A DNA stretch of 6,530 nt, from NCBI GenBank assembly GCA_002448975.1, contig DKBO01000249.1, forward strand, positions 1 through 6,530, given 5' to 3'. The DNA is from Nitrospiraceae bacterium UBA6898. GTDB taxonomy: Bacteria > Nitrospirota > Thermodesulfovibrionia > Thermodesulfovibrionales > UBA6898. The notes below the pieces were generated by a model. That model had not been told where the DNA came from. It searched no databases and worked only from the letters and a program-made list of their open reading frames with translations. Positions within the stretch are counted from its first letter, which is position 1; every line of letters starts with the position of its first letter. Of the stretch, positions 1-5,253 are shown piece after piece. The translations under genes and the position numbers were made by a program.

Positions 1-468
1 GACCTCTACTACCGCCTGAACGTCGTGCCGATCTACCTGCCGCCGCTCCGCGATCGAAGGGAGGACATACCCGTGCTCCAGGAATTCTTTCTCAATAAAT
101 ACAATAGGGAAAACGGCAAAACTGTCCATATCACCCCTGACGTGCTGAACGTCTTCATGAACTATGACTGGCCGGGCAACGTGCGTGAACTGGAGAACAC
201 GGTCGAGCGTGTTGTGGTCATGTGCCATGGCAAGACCGCAACCAGGACGGACCTTCCGATCAATATACGTGATCACTCATTCAAGGCAAAGTTCGCCGCC
301 CAGCTGAAGGACGCCCTTCCCTCCACCATCGAGGACATTGAAAAGACCAAACTCATCGAGGCACTGACACGCACCGGCTGGAATCAGGCAAAAGCAGCCC
401 GCATCCTCGGCATCACGCCCCGCCAGATCGGCTACAAGATCAAGAAGTACGATCTCAAGCAGCCCTGA
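1..468 (+). CDS. nifA: Sigma-54-dependent transcriptional activator, NifA-like, C-terminal part (5' end outside window)
   Basis: This is the last 155 residues of an enhancer-binding protein that drives RNA polymerase-sigma-54 open-complex formation by ATP hydrolysis. The window opens inside the AAA+ domain, with DLYYRLNVVPIYLPPLRDR followed by REDIP, a family hallmark. The sensor-II stretch WPGNVRELENTVERVVV is encoded at about 169-219. A C-terminal Fis-type helix-turn-helix follows at about 382-450 (NQAKAARILGITPRQIGYKI), and the protein ends KKYDLKQP. The HTH sequence and the way the protein stops just after it closely match NifA/AnfA-type nitrogen-fixation activators. The Walker A, GAFTGA and N-terminal sensory (GAF) regions are not visible, so the signal it senses is unknown. 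The gene symbol rests on the HTH alone; another Fis-family sigma-54 activator is possible. No nif gene lies downstream in the window. Any start codon after base 1 would be internal to the domain. Confidence 0.85.
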   Translation, partial: DLYYRLNVVPIYLPPLRDRREDIPVLQEFFLNKYNRENGKTVHITPDVLNVFMNYDWPGNVRELENTVERVVVMCHGKTATRTDLPINIRDHSFKAKFAAQLKDALPSTIEDIEKTKLIEALTRTGWNQAKAARILGITPRQIGYKIKKYDLKQP

Positions 469-622
469 AGAATACCGAAAGACCGTCGAATACTCTTCAT
501 CACGTTCTTTCAACTGAGCCACCTGTGGCCGCCGTATCGAAGCTGAACCTTTAAGAAAATCAGCAGGATAGCTAGCTTTTTGCGGACATGAGTTGCAGGG
601 GCTTATTCCCTAAAGCTATATC

Positions 623-651
623 TTGACAATCGCATTGCTCCATGATAGAAG
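623..651 (+). promoter_or_regulatory. Candidate sigma-70-type promoter
   Basis: A perfect -35 hexamer TTGACA (623-628) is followed 17 bases later by TAGAAG (646-651), which matches TATAAT at four of six positions. Initiation would fall near 658, about 70 bases before the terminator at 729-772. The downstream gene at 911 lies beyond that terminator, so the promoter would serve a short transcript unless the terminator leaks. Confidence 0.35.
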
Positions 652-657
652 ATAATC

Positions 658-772
658 AAGCAATACGTATTGACAAAGTCAAACCCTCCCTGAAAAGAGG
701 CAAAAAAGATGATCTTGCTATCAGAATGGCCGAACTGCCGAAGAATCAGAATTCGGCAAGTTCGGCTTTTTT
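658..772 (+). ncRNA. Candidate small RNA, unidentified
   Basis: This is the interval from the predicted start of transcription to the end of the terminator T-tract, about 115 nt. It starts within two bases of the palindrome CAATACGTATTG, contains TTGAC-AAA-GTCAA, and ends in a strong intrinsic terminator, the layout of many regulatory RNAs. I recognise no known RNA family. Instead, the terminator may simply end transcription of the upstream activator gene, with the promoter-like bases fortuitous. Confidence 0.25.
729..772 (+). terminator. Rho-independent terminator
   Basis: The left arm GCCGAACTGCCGAA (729-742) pairs with TTCGGCAAGTTCGGC (752-766). Fourteen base pairs form with a single bulged base, the loop is 9 nt, and six T residues follow directly (767-772). 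It would end transcription coming from the activator gene, 261 bases upstream, or from the candidate promoter at 623-651. It also insulates the secreted-protein gene at 911. Confidence 0.85.
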
Positions 773-910
773 ATGTGAGAAAGGAAAGGAGAAGATGAAG
801 GCCCGGCTTTACAGTGCGTTATCAATTATCACGGTTGGCTTTTGATTCGGCCACCTCTTCACTAAGGCCAAAACAGCGTGGAGTAATGATCGTAATAGGA
901 GGGAAAAGTC

Positions 911-1762
911 ATGAAAGCAGCATGGTTATCTTGTTTGCTTATGGTAGCCGTTTGCGCAATAGTGCCCAGCCAGGTCTCAGCACAGCTTGTGCGGTACGAT
1001 GATTTTCAGACAAAACTTCTTAACCCGGATAAGTGGTTCGGAAAAGAATCCTCAGATTCAGGAATTGACATTCTTGAGTCGCGGCGCCAGCCAAGGACGG
1101 AGCCGATCTACGGCTTCAAGGGACTGAACATCGTCAACCGCAGCTACGCGTCCGGTGAATCGGACACGGGCCGCTCCAGTTCCTCAAACAGACTGGTATT
1201 TGATGAAGGGGGTTTTATCAAAACGATTCAGTCCATCGTTCTGGTAAAGAAATTCGAAGAAACTGCTTGCGCCACAAATGTCAGTGCTACAGAACCGCGG
1301 GTGAGGATTGGGGGCATGTTTTTCAACACCGGAGCCTCCACGCCCGGCGATTCCACTAATGACATCAATGCTTTTATCATCGTAGGACGACCCAGTGATG
1401 CGACAGATCTGGCGGCTGGCGAATTCAAGATCTATGCTAAGGTCAATATTTGCAACGATCCAGAATGCGACAGCAGCACAGAACTCGGTTCGGTGGATAT
1501 AGGCACGGTAATGGTGAATAAGAAAGCGAAGCTCCGCATCACCTGGGATCCGGCCAATAACCGCTTTGTTTTTCAGAATCGCAAGGCAGCAGAGGTTTAT
1601 ATCACCTATACCGTGCCTGTGGGCAGTCCCCCGGGAACATCCCATAGAGGGAACAAACGGCTGGAAGTCCATCATCTTATACCCAATTGTACGACTGCAC
1701 CGCGTCCCGTATCTTTTATGGAAGCCTTTTTCGACAATATCAAGATAGAAACGTTGCCTTAG
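911..1762 (+). CDS. Secreted protein of unknown function, probable beta-sandwich fold
   Basis: This 283-residue protein has a clear Sec signal peptide: Lys2, a hydrophobic core at about residues 4-19, and a likely cut after Val-Ser-Ala24. The start is fixed by AGGAGGG (897-903), 7 bases before ATG. I recognise no named family. The mature part begins RYDDFQTKLLNPDKW, has LRITWDPANNRFVFQ at about 208-222, and ends with AFFDNIKIE at 272-280. This pattern (an opening DDF...KW, a central strand with WD...N.F.F, and a closing FDN.+ strand) resembles concanavalin/LamG-like secreted domains, but that is inference from general pattern. Four cysteines remain after cleavage (120, 181, 186, 260), enough for two disulfides and consistent with export. 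There are no catalytic motifs and no membrane anchor. It stands alone, with a terminator upstream and a large inverted repeat downstream. Confidence 0.85.
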   Translation: MKAAWLSCLLMVAVCAIVPSQVSAQLVRYDDFQTKLLNPDKWFGKESSDSGIDILESRRQPRTEPIYGFKGLNIVNRSYASGESDTGRSSSSNRLVFDEGGFIKTIQSIVLVKKFEETACATNVSATEPRVRIGGMFFNTGASTPGDSTNDINAFIIVGRPSDATDLAAGEFKIYAKVNICNDPECDSSTELGSVDIGTVMVNKKAKLRITWDPANNRFVFQNRKAAEVYITYTVPVGSPPGTSHRGNKRLEVHHLIPNCTTAPRPVSFMEAFFDNIKIETLP

Positions 1763-1770
1763 AGATAGAA

Positions 1771-1787
1771 CAGGGATAGGCTCCCTG
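1771..1787 (+). other. Short hairpin after the secreted-protein gene
   Basis: CAGGGA (1771-1776), a 5-base loop TAGGC, and TCCCTG (1782-1787) form a perfect 6-bp stem 8 bases after the stop codon. No T-tract follows, so this is at most a weak 3'-end structure rather than an intrinsic terminator. Confidence 0.35.
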
Positions 1788-1830
1788 CAGCAAGGCAGCG
1801 GAAAGGGATTAACGTTCAGCGGATGCCGCA

Positions 1831-1876
1831 ACGGGATAAACAGGGGGCGGGGATTTCAGCCCCCTGTTTATCCCGT
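1831..1876. repeat. Perfect 18-bp inverted repeat (large hairpin)
   Basis: ACGGGATAAACAGGGGGC (1831-1848) is exactly complementary to GCCCCCTGTTTATCCCGT (1859-1876), with a 10-base loop. The stem is very stable and symmetric. No T-tract follows on either strand, so it does not fit the standard intrinsic-terminator model. It lies between the secreted-protein gene and the NosL-like gene and could protect or end the first transcript, act as a factor-assisted terminator, or be one copy of a dispersed palindrome. Confidence 0.9.
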
Positions 1877-2011
1877 CGATGAAAGCTTGAAATTGCCATG
1901 GGCATGCGGACAATGTGCCGGCTTCTGTCATGGCATCTGTCCAAAGTATGCGAACAGGCAGAGAAGAGCTTCGGATAACACCGATAATACGGCTTGGGAG
2001 GACGATCAACG

Positions 2012-2506
2012 ATGAAAACATACATTATCTTGACGGGACTGCTAATCTGTTTTCTTTTTACCACAGCGACTGCAGAGATCGATGAAGACATCCGTATCCA
2101 CAAGAGCTGCAAGATCTGCGGCATGAGCAGAGAGACCTTCGCCCAATCGCGGATGCGTATTGAATATGATCCCGAACATATTGTCGGGACCTGCAGCATC
2201 CGTTGCGCTGCCCTGGATATGTCACTGAATATGGGAAGAGTACCGACATCCATTCAGGTGGGCAACGTTACCGACGGGCATCTCATTGACGCGGAAAAGG
2301 CCTCCTGGGTGATCGGCGGCAGAAAGGAAGGTGTCATGTCCACACGGGGTAAATGGGCATTCCAGGACAAGGCCGCTGCTGAGAAATTCATGGCAACGAA
2401 CAAAGGGAAATCTGGTACGTTCCAGGACGCACTGAAGGCGGCGTTTACAGACCTCTACACCGACCTGAAGCTGTTCTGGGACAGCATGAAGAAAAGCGGG
2501 CAATAG
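2012..2506 (+). CDS. NosL-like periplasmic protein (putative copper-binding accessory protein)
   Basis: The protein is 164 residues with a signal peptide (MKTYIILTGLLICFLFTTATA, cut near residue 21). The ATG at 2012 is preferred because GGGAGGA (1996-2002) sits 9 bases upstream and the signal peptide starts there; an in-frame TTG at 1994 would overlap that site. NosL-family marks appear in order: C33-x-x-C36-G-M38, a second cysteine pair TCSIRC (C61, C65), HLIDAEKASWVIGG (about 90-103), a Gly-Val-Met at 107-109, WAFQDKAAAEKF (115-126), and a closing GTFQDAL. NosL proteins bind Cu(I) and help mature nitrous-oxide reductase; related proteins occur without it. Classical NosL is a lipoprotein, but no lipobox cysteine is visible here, so this form looks soluble in the periplasm. 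No nosZ, nosD, nosF or nosY is in the window, so its client is unknown. The C-terminal tail after about residue 142 (FTDLYTDLKLFWDSMKKSGQ) looks helical and amphipathic. Confidence 0.8.
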   Translation: MKTYIILTGLLICFLFTTATAEIDEDIRIHKSCKICGMSRETFAQSRMRIEYDPEHIVGTCSIRCAALDMSLNMGRVPTSIQVGNVTDGHLIDAEKASWVIGGRKEGVMSTRGKWAFQDKAAAEKFMATNKGKSGTFQDALKAAFTDLYTDLKLFWDSMKKSGQ

Positions 2507-2859
2507 AAAGAAGTGCGCCCTTCCATCACAAAGACGCAACGGTACTGCCTTCCTGAACACCTCACCAATTTCTGTTGTCTGAACCTGTTGTTTTCCACTT
2601 CTCCTCAACGCTTTCGGAAGGCGAGCTTCGGCCGTTCATTCTCTATTACGTAGACGCGAAAGACTCGTCAGTCGAGATATGAGCACACTCGAGATGAGAC
2701 ATTCAGCCGACGCATCGTGCTTCAAAAGTGCAAATGTATGAACAATCATTGCAACAATTACAATGTACCCTGCGGTATTTACAAAAGAAATTACTGAAGG
2801 AGCAGGGAAACATTAAGGGAATATCTCCCGAAGGAGGTCATACGTAAGACCTCACAAGT

Positions 2860-2980
2860 TGTCATTCCCGCACCAGAAGTAGGCGCCTTAAGCGAGCGGA
2901 GCACCTCGGGAATCCTTCTGGAATACAAAGAAAGATTCCGCCGATCCCGGATCAAGCCGGGACAGGCGCCGGAATGAAAG
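2860..2980. repeat. Compound palindromic repeat element, REP/MITE-like
   Basis: The element is bounded by inverted ends TCATTCC (2862-2868) and GGAATGA (2971-2977). Inside are a stem GGAATCCTTCT (2909-2919) with AGAAAGATTCC (2929-2939), one mismatch and a 9-base loop, and a perfect stem TCCCGG (2945-2950) with CCGGGA (2957-2962). AGGCGCC occurs near both ends (2881-2887 and 2964-2970). Short non-coding repeats with TCATTCCCGC ends and CCCGG-ATCAAG-CCGGG-type hairpins are common as dispersed intergenic families in several bacterial phyla. No transposase frame is present, so it is non-autonomous if mobile. Exact borders are approximate, because copy number cannot be seen from one window. Confidence 0.7.
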
Positions 2981-3092
2981 CGTTAGATCACCGGGTTGCC
3001 TTGCCCGTGACCGCATGAGTGAGTTGATACATAGGCACAATCGACAGGTAACAAATAAGCTCAAACCGACATTACGAAAGGCTTATCTCGTG

Positions 3093-3138
3093 CATCTCAC
3101 ATCCTGTCCATCTCGCACATCCTGTAGCGAGCACATCC
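3093..3138 (+). repeat. Direct repeats in the ATPase operon leader, possible operator
   Basis: CATCTCACATCCTGT (3093-3107) recurs as CATCTCGCACATCCTGT (3109-3125), and a third ACATCC core lies at 3133-3138. Core-to-core distances are 18 and 16 bases. An inverted core GGATGT (3164-3169) overlaps the predicted -10 element. The position just upstream of and across the candidate promoter suggests binding sites for a regulator, but no known operator is recognised. Confidence 0.4.
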
Positions 3139-3139
3139 C

Positions 3140-3167
3140 TTGCAAGAATAGTATTTTATGGTAGGAT
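3140..3167 (+). promoter_or_regulatory. Candidate promoter of the atp operon
   Basis: TTGCAA (3140-3145) and TAGGAT (3162-3167) are separated by 16 bases; each matches its sigma-70 consensus at four or more of six positions. Transcription would begin near 3174, leaving a short leader before the atpD ATG at 3210. It is the best-placed candidate in the region, but it is modest, and other sigma factors are not excluded. Confidence 0.35.
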
Positions 3168-3209
3168 GTTATAGGAGATCAACGAACACCCGACTTCCGA
3201 GGGCAGATA

Positions 3210-4577
3210 ATGATACATGGTAAGATCATCTCTATACACGGAGATGTTATTGAGGTGGAATTCCTCGACGGCCTTCCTAATATCAACGATCTCCTAACTG
3301 TCAGGAAGCCGGATGCCGCCTCTGTTATGTTTGAAGTGCACGACCACAGCAGTCGTAAAACCGCAAAGACCATTGCCCTCGGTTCCACGGAAGGGCTGAA
3401 GAGGGGCATGACAGTCGAACATTCGGGAGGACCGCTCCTGGTCCCGGTCTGCAGGGACTGTCTGGGCAGGGTCTTCGACATATTCGGCGAGCCCATCGAC
3501 GGCAAGCCCCCGTTGAAACAATACTCACTCAAGCCGATTCACCGTCAGCCTCCTGCGCTTGAGGAGCAGGTTACCGCGTCAGGCATTCTTGAAACCGGGA
3601 TAAAGATTATCGATCTTCTGTCGCCCTTTCCGAAAGGTGGAAAAGTGGGTCTTTTCGGCGGGGCAGGTGTGGGCAAGACAGTGCTGCTCATGGAATTCAT
3701 CTACACAATCGCAAAAGTCCATGCAGGGATATCCATATTCTGCGGCGTCGGAGAGAGGATGCGGGAGGGGCACGAACTCTGGAGAGAGATGCAGAGGCAG
3801 GGGATTATCGACCATGCGTCCCTGATATTCGGAGAAATGCACGAAGCCCCCGGCATACGGTTTAGGGCCCCCCTGGCCGCGATAGCACATGCAGAGTTCT
3901 TCAGGGACGACTGCGGGAAGGATGTTCTTTTCCTCATCGACAACATCTACCGTTTTGTCCAGGCAGGAAATGAGGTTTCAGTCCTTCTGGGACGGCTCTC
4001 ATCGAGAGTCGGATATCAGCCCACGCTTCTTGCCGAGCTTGCCGAGGTCGAAGAACGGCTCGTCTCTACAAAAAAAGGTTCGATCACCTCGGTCCAGGCG
4101 ATCTATGTGCCGGCAGATGACATAACAGACCCTGCGTGCGCCAATGTATTGCCGCACCTCGATACCACCGTGGTGCTTTCGCGGGAAATAGCATCGAAAG
4201 GGTTGTATCCTGCGATTGACCCCCTCCTTTCCACATCAAAACTCCTGAGCCCGGAAGATATCGGCAAGCGGCATTATGCCGTTTCTCAAGCGGTGAGGGA
4301 ACATCTCTCGCGATACCGGGAATTACTCGATATCATATCCATGCTCGGCATTGAAGAGCTTTCGCCATCGGACAGGAAGATCGTCAGGAGGGCCCGCAGG
4401 CTCGAAGAGTTTCTCACCCAGCCTTTTTTTCTTACGGAAGAATTCACCGGCAGAAAAGGAAGGCATGTCCCGCTTGACAAGACTCTCGAAGGCTGTGAAA
4501 AGATCGTCGCCGGTGAAATGGATGCGTTCCCCGAAGAGAAGTTTTTCATGATCGGCGACGTCAGTGAAATAGCATGA
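3210..4577 (+). CDS. atpD: N-type (alternate) F1Fo-ATPase, F1 subunit beta
   Basis: This 455-residue catalytic subunit binds and hydrolyses or makes ATP at the alpha-beta interface of F1 on the cytoplasmic side. Visible are the N-terminal beta-barrel (about 1-75), LGRVFDIFGEPIDGK (85-99), Walker A GGAGVGKT (150-157; K156, T157), the catalytic GERMREG (181-187; E182, R183), E193, the Walker B FLIDN (D244) and R248. SVLLGRLSSRVGYQPTL, STKKGSITSVQAIYVPADD and the adenine-site Tyr333 (GLYPAIDPL) complete the active site, so catalysis should be intact. The DELSEED element is EELSPSD (382-388), less acidic than usual. Being first in the operon ahead of epsilon, with the divergent N-terminal domain, marks the N-type rather than the housekeeping enzyme, where beta follows gamma. 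ATG at 3210 has GAGGG (3199-3203) 6 bases upstream. The stop overlaps atpC by ATGA. Confidence 0.95.
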   Translation: MIHGKIISIHGDVIEVEFLDGLPNINDLLTVRKPDAASVMFEVHDHSSRKTAKTIALGSTEGLKRGMTVEHSGGPLLVPVCRDCLGRVFDIFGEPIDGKPPLKQYSLKPIHRQPPALEEQVTASGILETGIKIIDLLSPFPKGGKVGLFGGAGVGKTVLLMEFIYTIAKVHAGISIFCGVGERMREGHELWREMQRQGIIDHASLIFGEMHEAPGIRFRAPLAAIAHAEFFRDDCGKDVLFLIDNIYRFVQAGNEVSVLLGRLSSRVGYQPTLLAELAEVEERLVSTKKGSITSVQAIYVPADDITDPACANVLPHLDTTVVLSREIASKGLYPAIDPLLSTSKLLSPEDIGKRHYAVSQAVREHLSRYRELLDIISMLGIEELSPSDRKIVRRARRLEEFLTQPFFLTEEFTGRKGRHVPLDKTLEGCEKIVAGEMDAFPEEKFFMIGDVSEIA

Positions 4578-4978
4578 GCGACCCGGTTTTCAAACTGAAT
4601 ATTGTTACACCTTCGAGCATCATGGTACGGGAGATACAGGCGCTCCGGCTCGCTGATGAGACCGGGTCCTTCGGCGTCTTAAAAGGACACACGGATTTCC
4701 TGACCGTGCTTCAGCCTTCCCTTGGTTACTATATAGATGCCGACGGCAAAGAGACATTTGTTGCTGTTGACGGCGGCATCTTCAGTATTCGGGGAGAGGA
4801 CGTGACCCTGACCACCAGGGAACTCTTCGAGAGCGAAGACCCCGAAGAGCTTTCCACTCTCATGGAACATGCCGTACGAAAAAGGGAAAAAAGCGAGCAA
4901 TCGTTTTCAAGCATGCTTCAGGGCATTGAAAAGACATTCATAGAAAAGGCGGTTTCACTCGGACGGGAGAGGACGTGA
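4574..4978 (+). CDS. atpC: N-type F1Fo-ATPase, F1 subunit epsilon
   Basis: This 134-residue epsilon subunit belongs to the central stalk, contacting gamma and the c-ring and, in many enzymes, restraining ATP hydrolysis through its C-terminal helices. The N-terminal beta-sandwich runs to about residue 85, with FKLNIVTPSSIM, then GSFGVLKGHTDFLTVLQP (31-48) and VAVDGGIFSIRGEDVTLTTR (63-82), the family's characteristic strands. From about residue 86 the protein is charged and helical (ESEDPEELSTLMEHAVRKRE...), long enough for the usual two-helix regulatory domain. Whether it binds ATP cannot be told from these residues. Its ATG overlaps the atpD stop (ATGA) and its own stop overlaps the GTG of atpQ, so translation is probably coupled on both sides. 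The position directly after beta is as in both F-type and N-type operons. Confidence 0.92.
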   Translation: MSDPVFKLNIVTPSSIMVREIQALRLADETGSFGVLKGHTDFLTVLQPSLGYYIDADGKETFVAVDGGIFSIRGEDVTLTTRELFESEDPEELSTLMEHAVRKREKSEQSFSSMLQGIEKTFIEKAVSLGRERT

Positions 4979-5253
4979 AGGAGCAGGAAGAATTCCCATC
5001 GGAGATCGAAAAAAAGGTCAGACGGCTCTTGCAATCGAGAGACGATAAAGCCGGATTCTGGCATTATGCTTCTCTTATAGGAGGAGGCGGATGGCTCTTT
5101 GTAATCCCCGTGATTGCCGGCGCCTATCTCGGCAGGTTCCTTGATAAGCACGTGAAGGCTGGAATTTCCTGGACCCTGACCCTTATGCTCCTGGGGATCG
5201 CCATAGGGACCTATAACGTCTGGTATGTGTACTTCAGGAAATCAGGCCGATGA
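4975..5253 (+). CDS. atpQ: AtpQ, AtpI-like small membrane protein of the N-ATPase operon
   Basis: This 92-residue protein has a charged, probably cytoplasmic N-terminus (about 1-28) and two membrane helices, roughly 33-54 and 64-86. They are linked by GAYLGRFLDKHVKAG, the G.xLG..LD pattern of the AtpI/ATPase gene 1 family. Small proteins of this family assist c-ring or Fo assembly and may bind divalent cations; the role of AtpQ itself is not well established. It starts at GTG 4975, which overlaps the atpC stop (GTGA) and has GGGAGAGGA (4964-4972) just upstream. The stop overlaps the atpB ATG (ATGA). In standard N-ATPase operons a second small membrane gene, atpR, sits between atpQ and atpB; here there is no space for it. 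The two-helix hairpin with this motif fits AtpQ, not AtpR. Confidence 0.82.
   Translation: MKEQEEFPSEIEKKVRRLLQSRDDKAGFWHYASLIGGGGWLFVIPVIAGAYLGRFLDKHVKAGISWTLTLMLLGIAIGTYNVWYVYFRKSGR

Larger units (their letters stand above)
469..910. other. Intergenic region between the sigma-54 activator and the secreted protein gene
   Basis: These 442 bases have no convincing gene. They hold a candidate promoter (623-651), a perfect 12-base palindrome CAATACGTATTG (661-672) overlapping a second inverted repeat TTGAC-AAA-GTCAA (670-682), and a rho-independent terminator (729-772). A 67-codon reading frame (642-845) runs straight through the terminator hairpin and has low-complexity, family-less content, so it is not called. 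A 16-codon frame at 795-845 (MKARLYSALSIITVGF) follows AAAGGAG (785-791) with only 3 bases of spacing; it could be a leader peptide, but the support is weak. Confidence 0.6.
2507..3209. other. Gene-free intergenic region upstream of the ATPase operon
   Basis: About 700 bases without a supportable gene, RNA gene or long open frame on the + strand; the minus-strand frame reaching in from the NosL-like gene is its shadow. No intrinsic terminator is evident after the NosL-like gene. Contents, left to right: two near-copies of TCGAGAT(AT)GAG (2672-2683, 2689-2698), a short hairpin GGGA-ATATC-TCCC (2817-2829), a consensus Shine-Dalgarno AAGGAGGT (2831-2838) with no start codon after it, a stem GAGGTC/GACCTC (2834-2853), the compound palindromic repeat at 2860-2980, the ACATCC repeats (3093-3138) and the putative operon promoter (3140-3167). 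Confidence 0.7.

Noticed and set aside
570..584. Sigma-54-like promoter TAGC-N7-TTTGC next to the NifA-like gene
   Set aside because: The near-invariant GG of the -24 element reads AG, and the match at the remaining positions is too weak to call.
642..845. 67-codon open frame on the plus strand
   Set aside because: It reads through the terminator hairpin at 729-772, lacks a good ribosome binding site and has no family features.
795..845. 16-codon frame MKARLYSALSIITVGF after AAAGGAG
   Set aside because: Spacing of only 3 bases, very short, and no attenuator structure follows; kept only as a remark in the intergenic entry.
1184..1831. 215-codon open frame on the minus strand
   Set aside because: It lies almost wholly antisense to the secreted-protein gene, which has a signal peptide and a strong ribosome binding site. 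The minus-strand product shows no family motif, and its N-terminus starts in intergenic DNA without a convincing binding site.
2222..2608. 128-codon open frame on the minus strand over the NosL-like gene
   Set aside because: It is antisense to a clearly recognisable family and its own product has no recognisable domain or signal.
2507..3209. tRNA, CRISPR array or transposase in the long intergenic region
   Set aside because: No tRNA T-loop or cloverleaf, no regularly spaced repeat units of CRISPR size and no open frame of transposase length are seen; only short palindromes and the repeats already listed.
3210..4577. Flagellar/type III secretion ATPase or V-type subunit instead of F-type beta
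   Set aside because: The GERMREG, GYQPTL, STKKGSITSVQAIYVPADD and EELSPSD motifs, together with epsilon, a, c and b downstream, fix it as an F-type beta.
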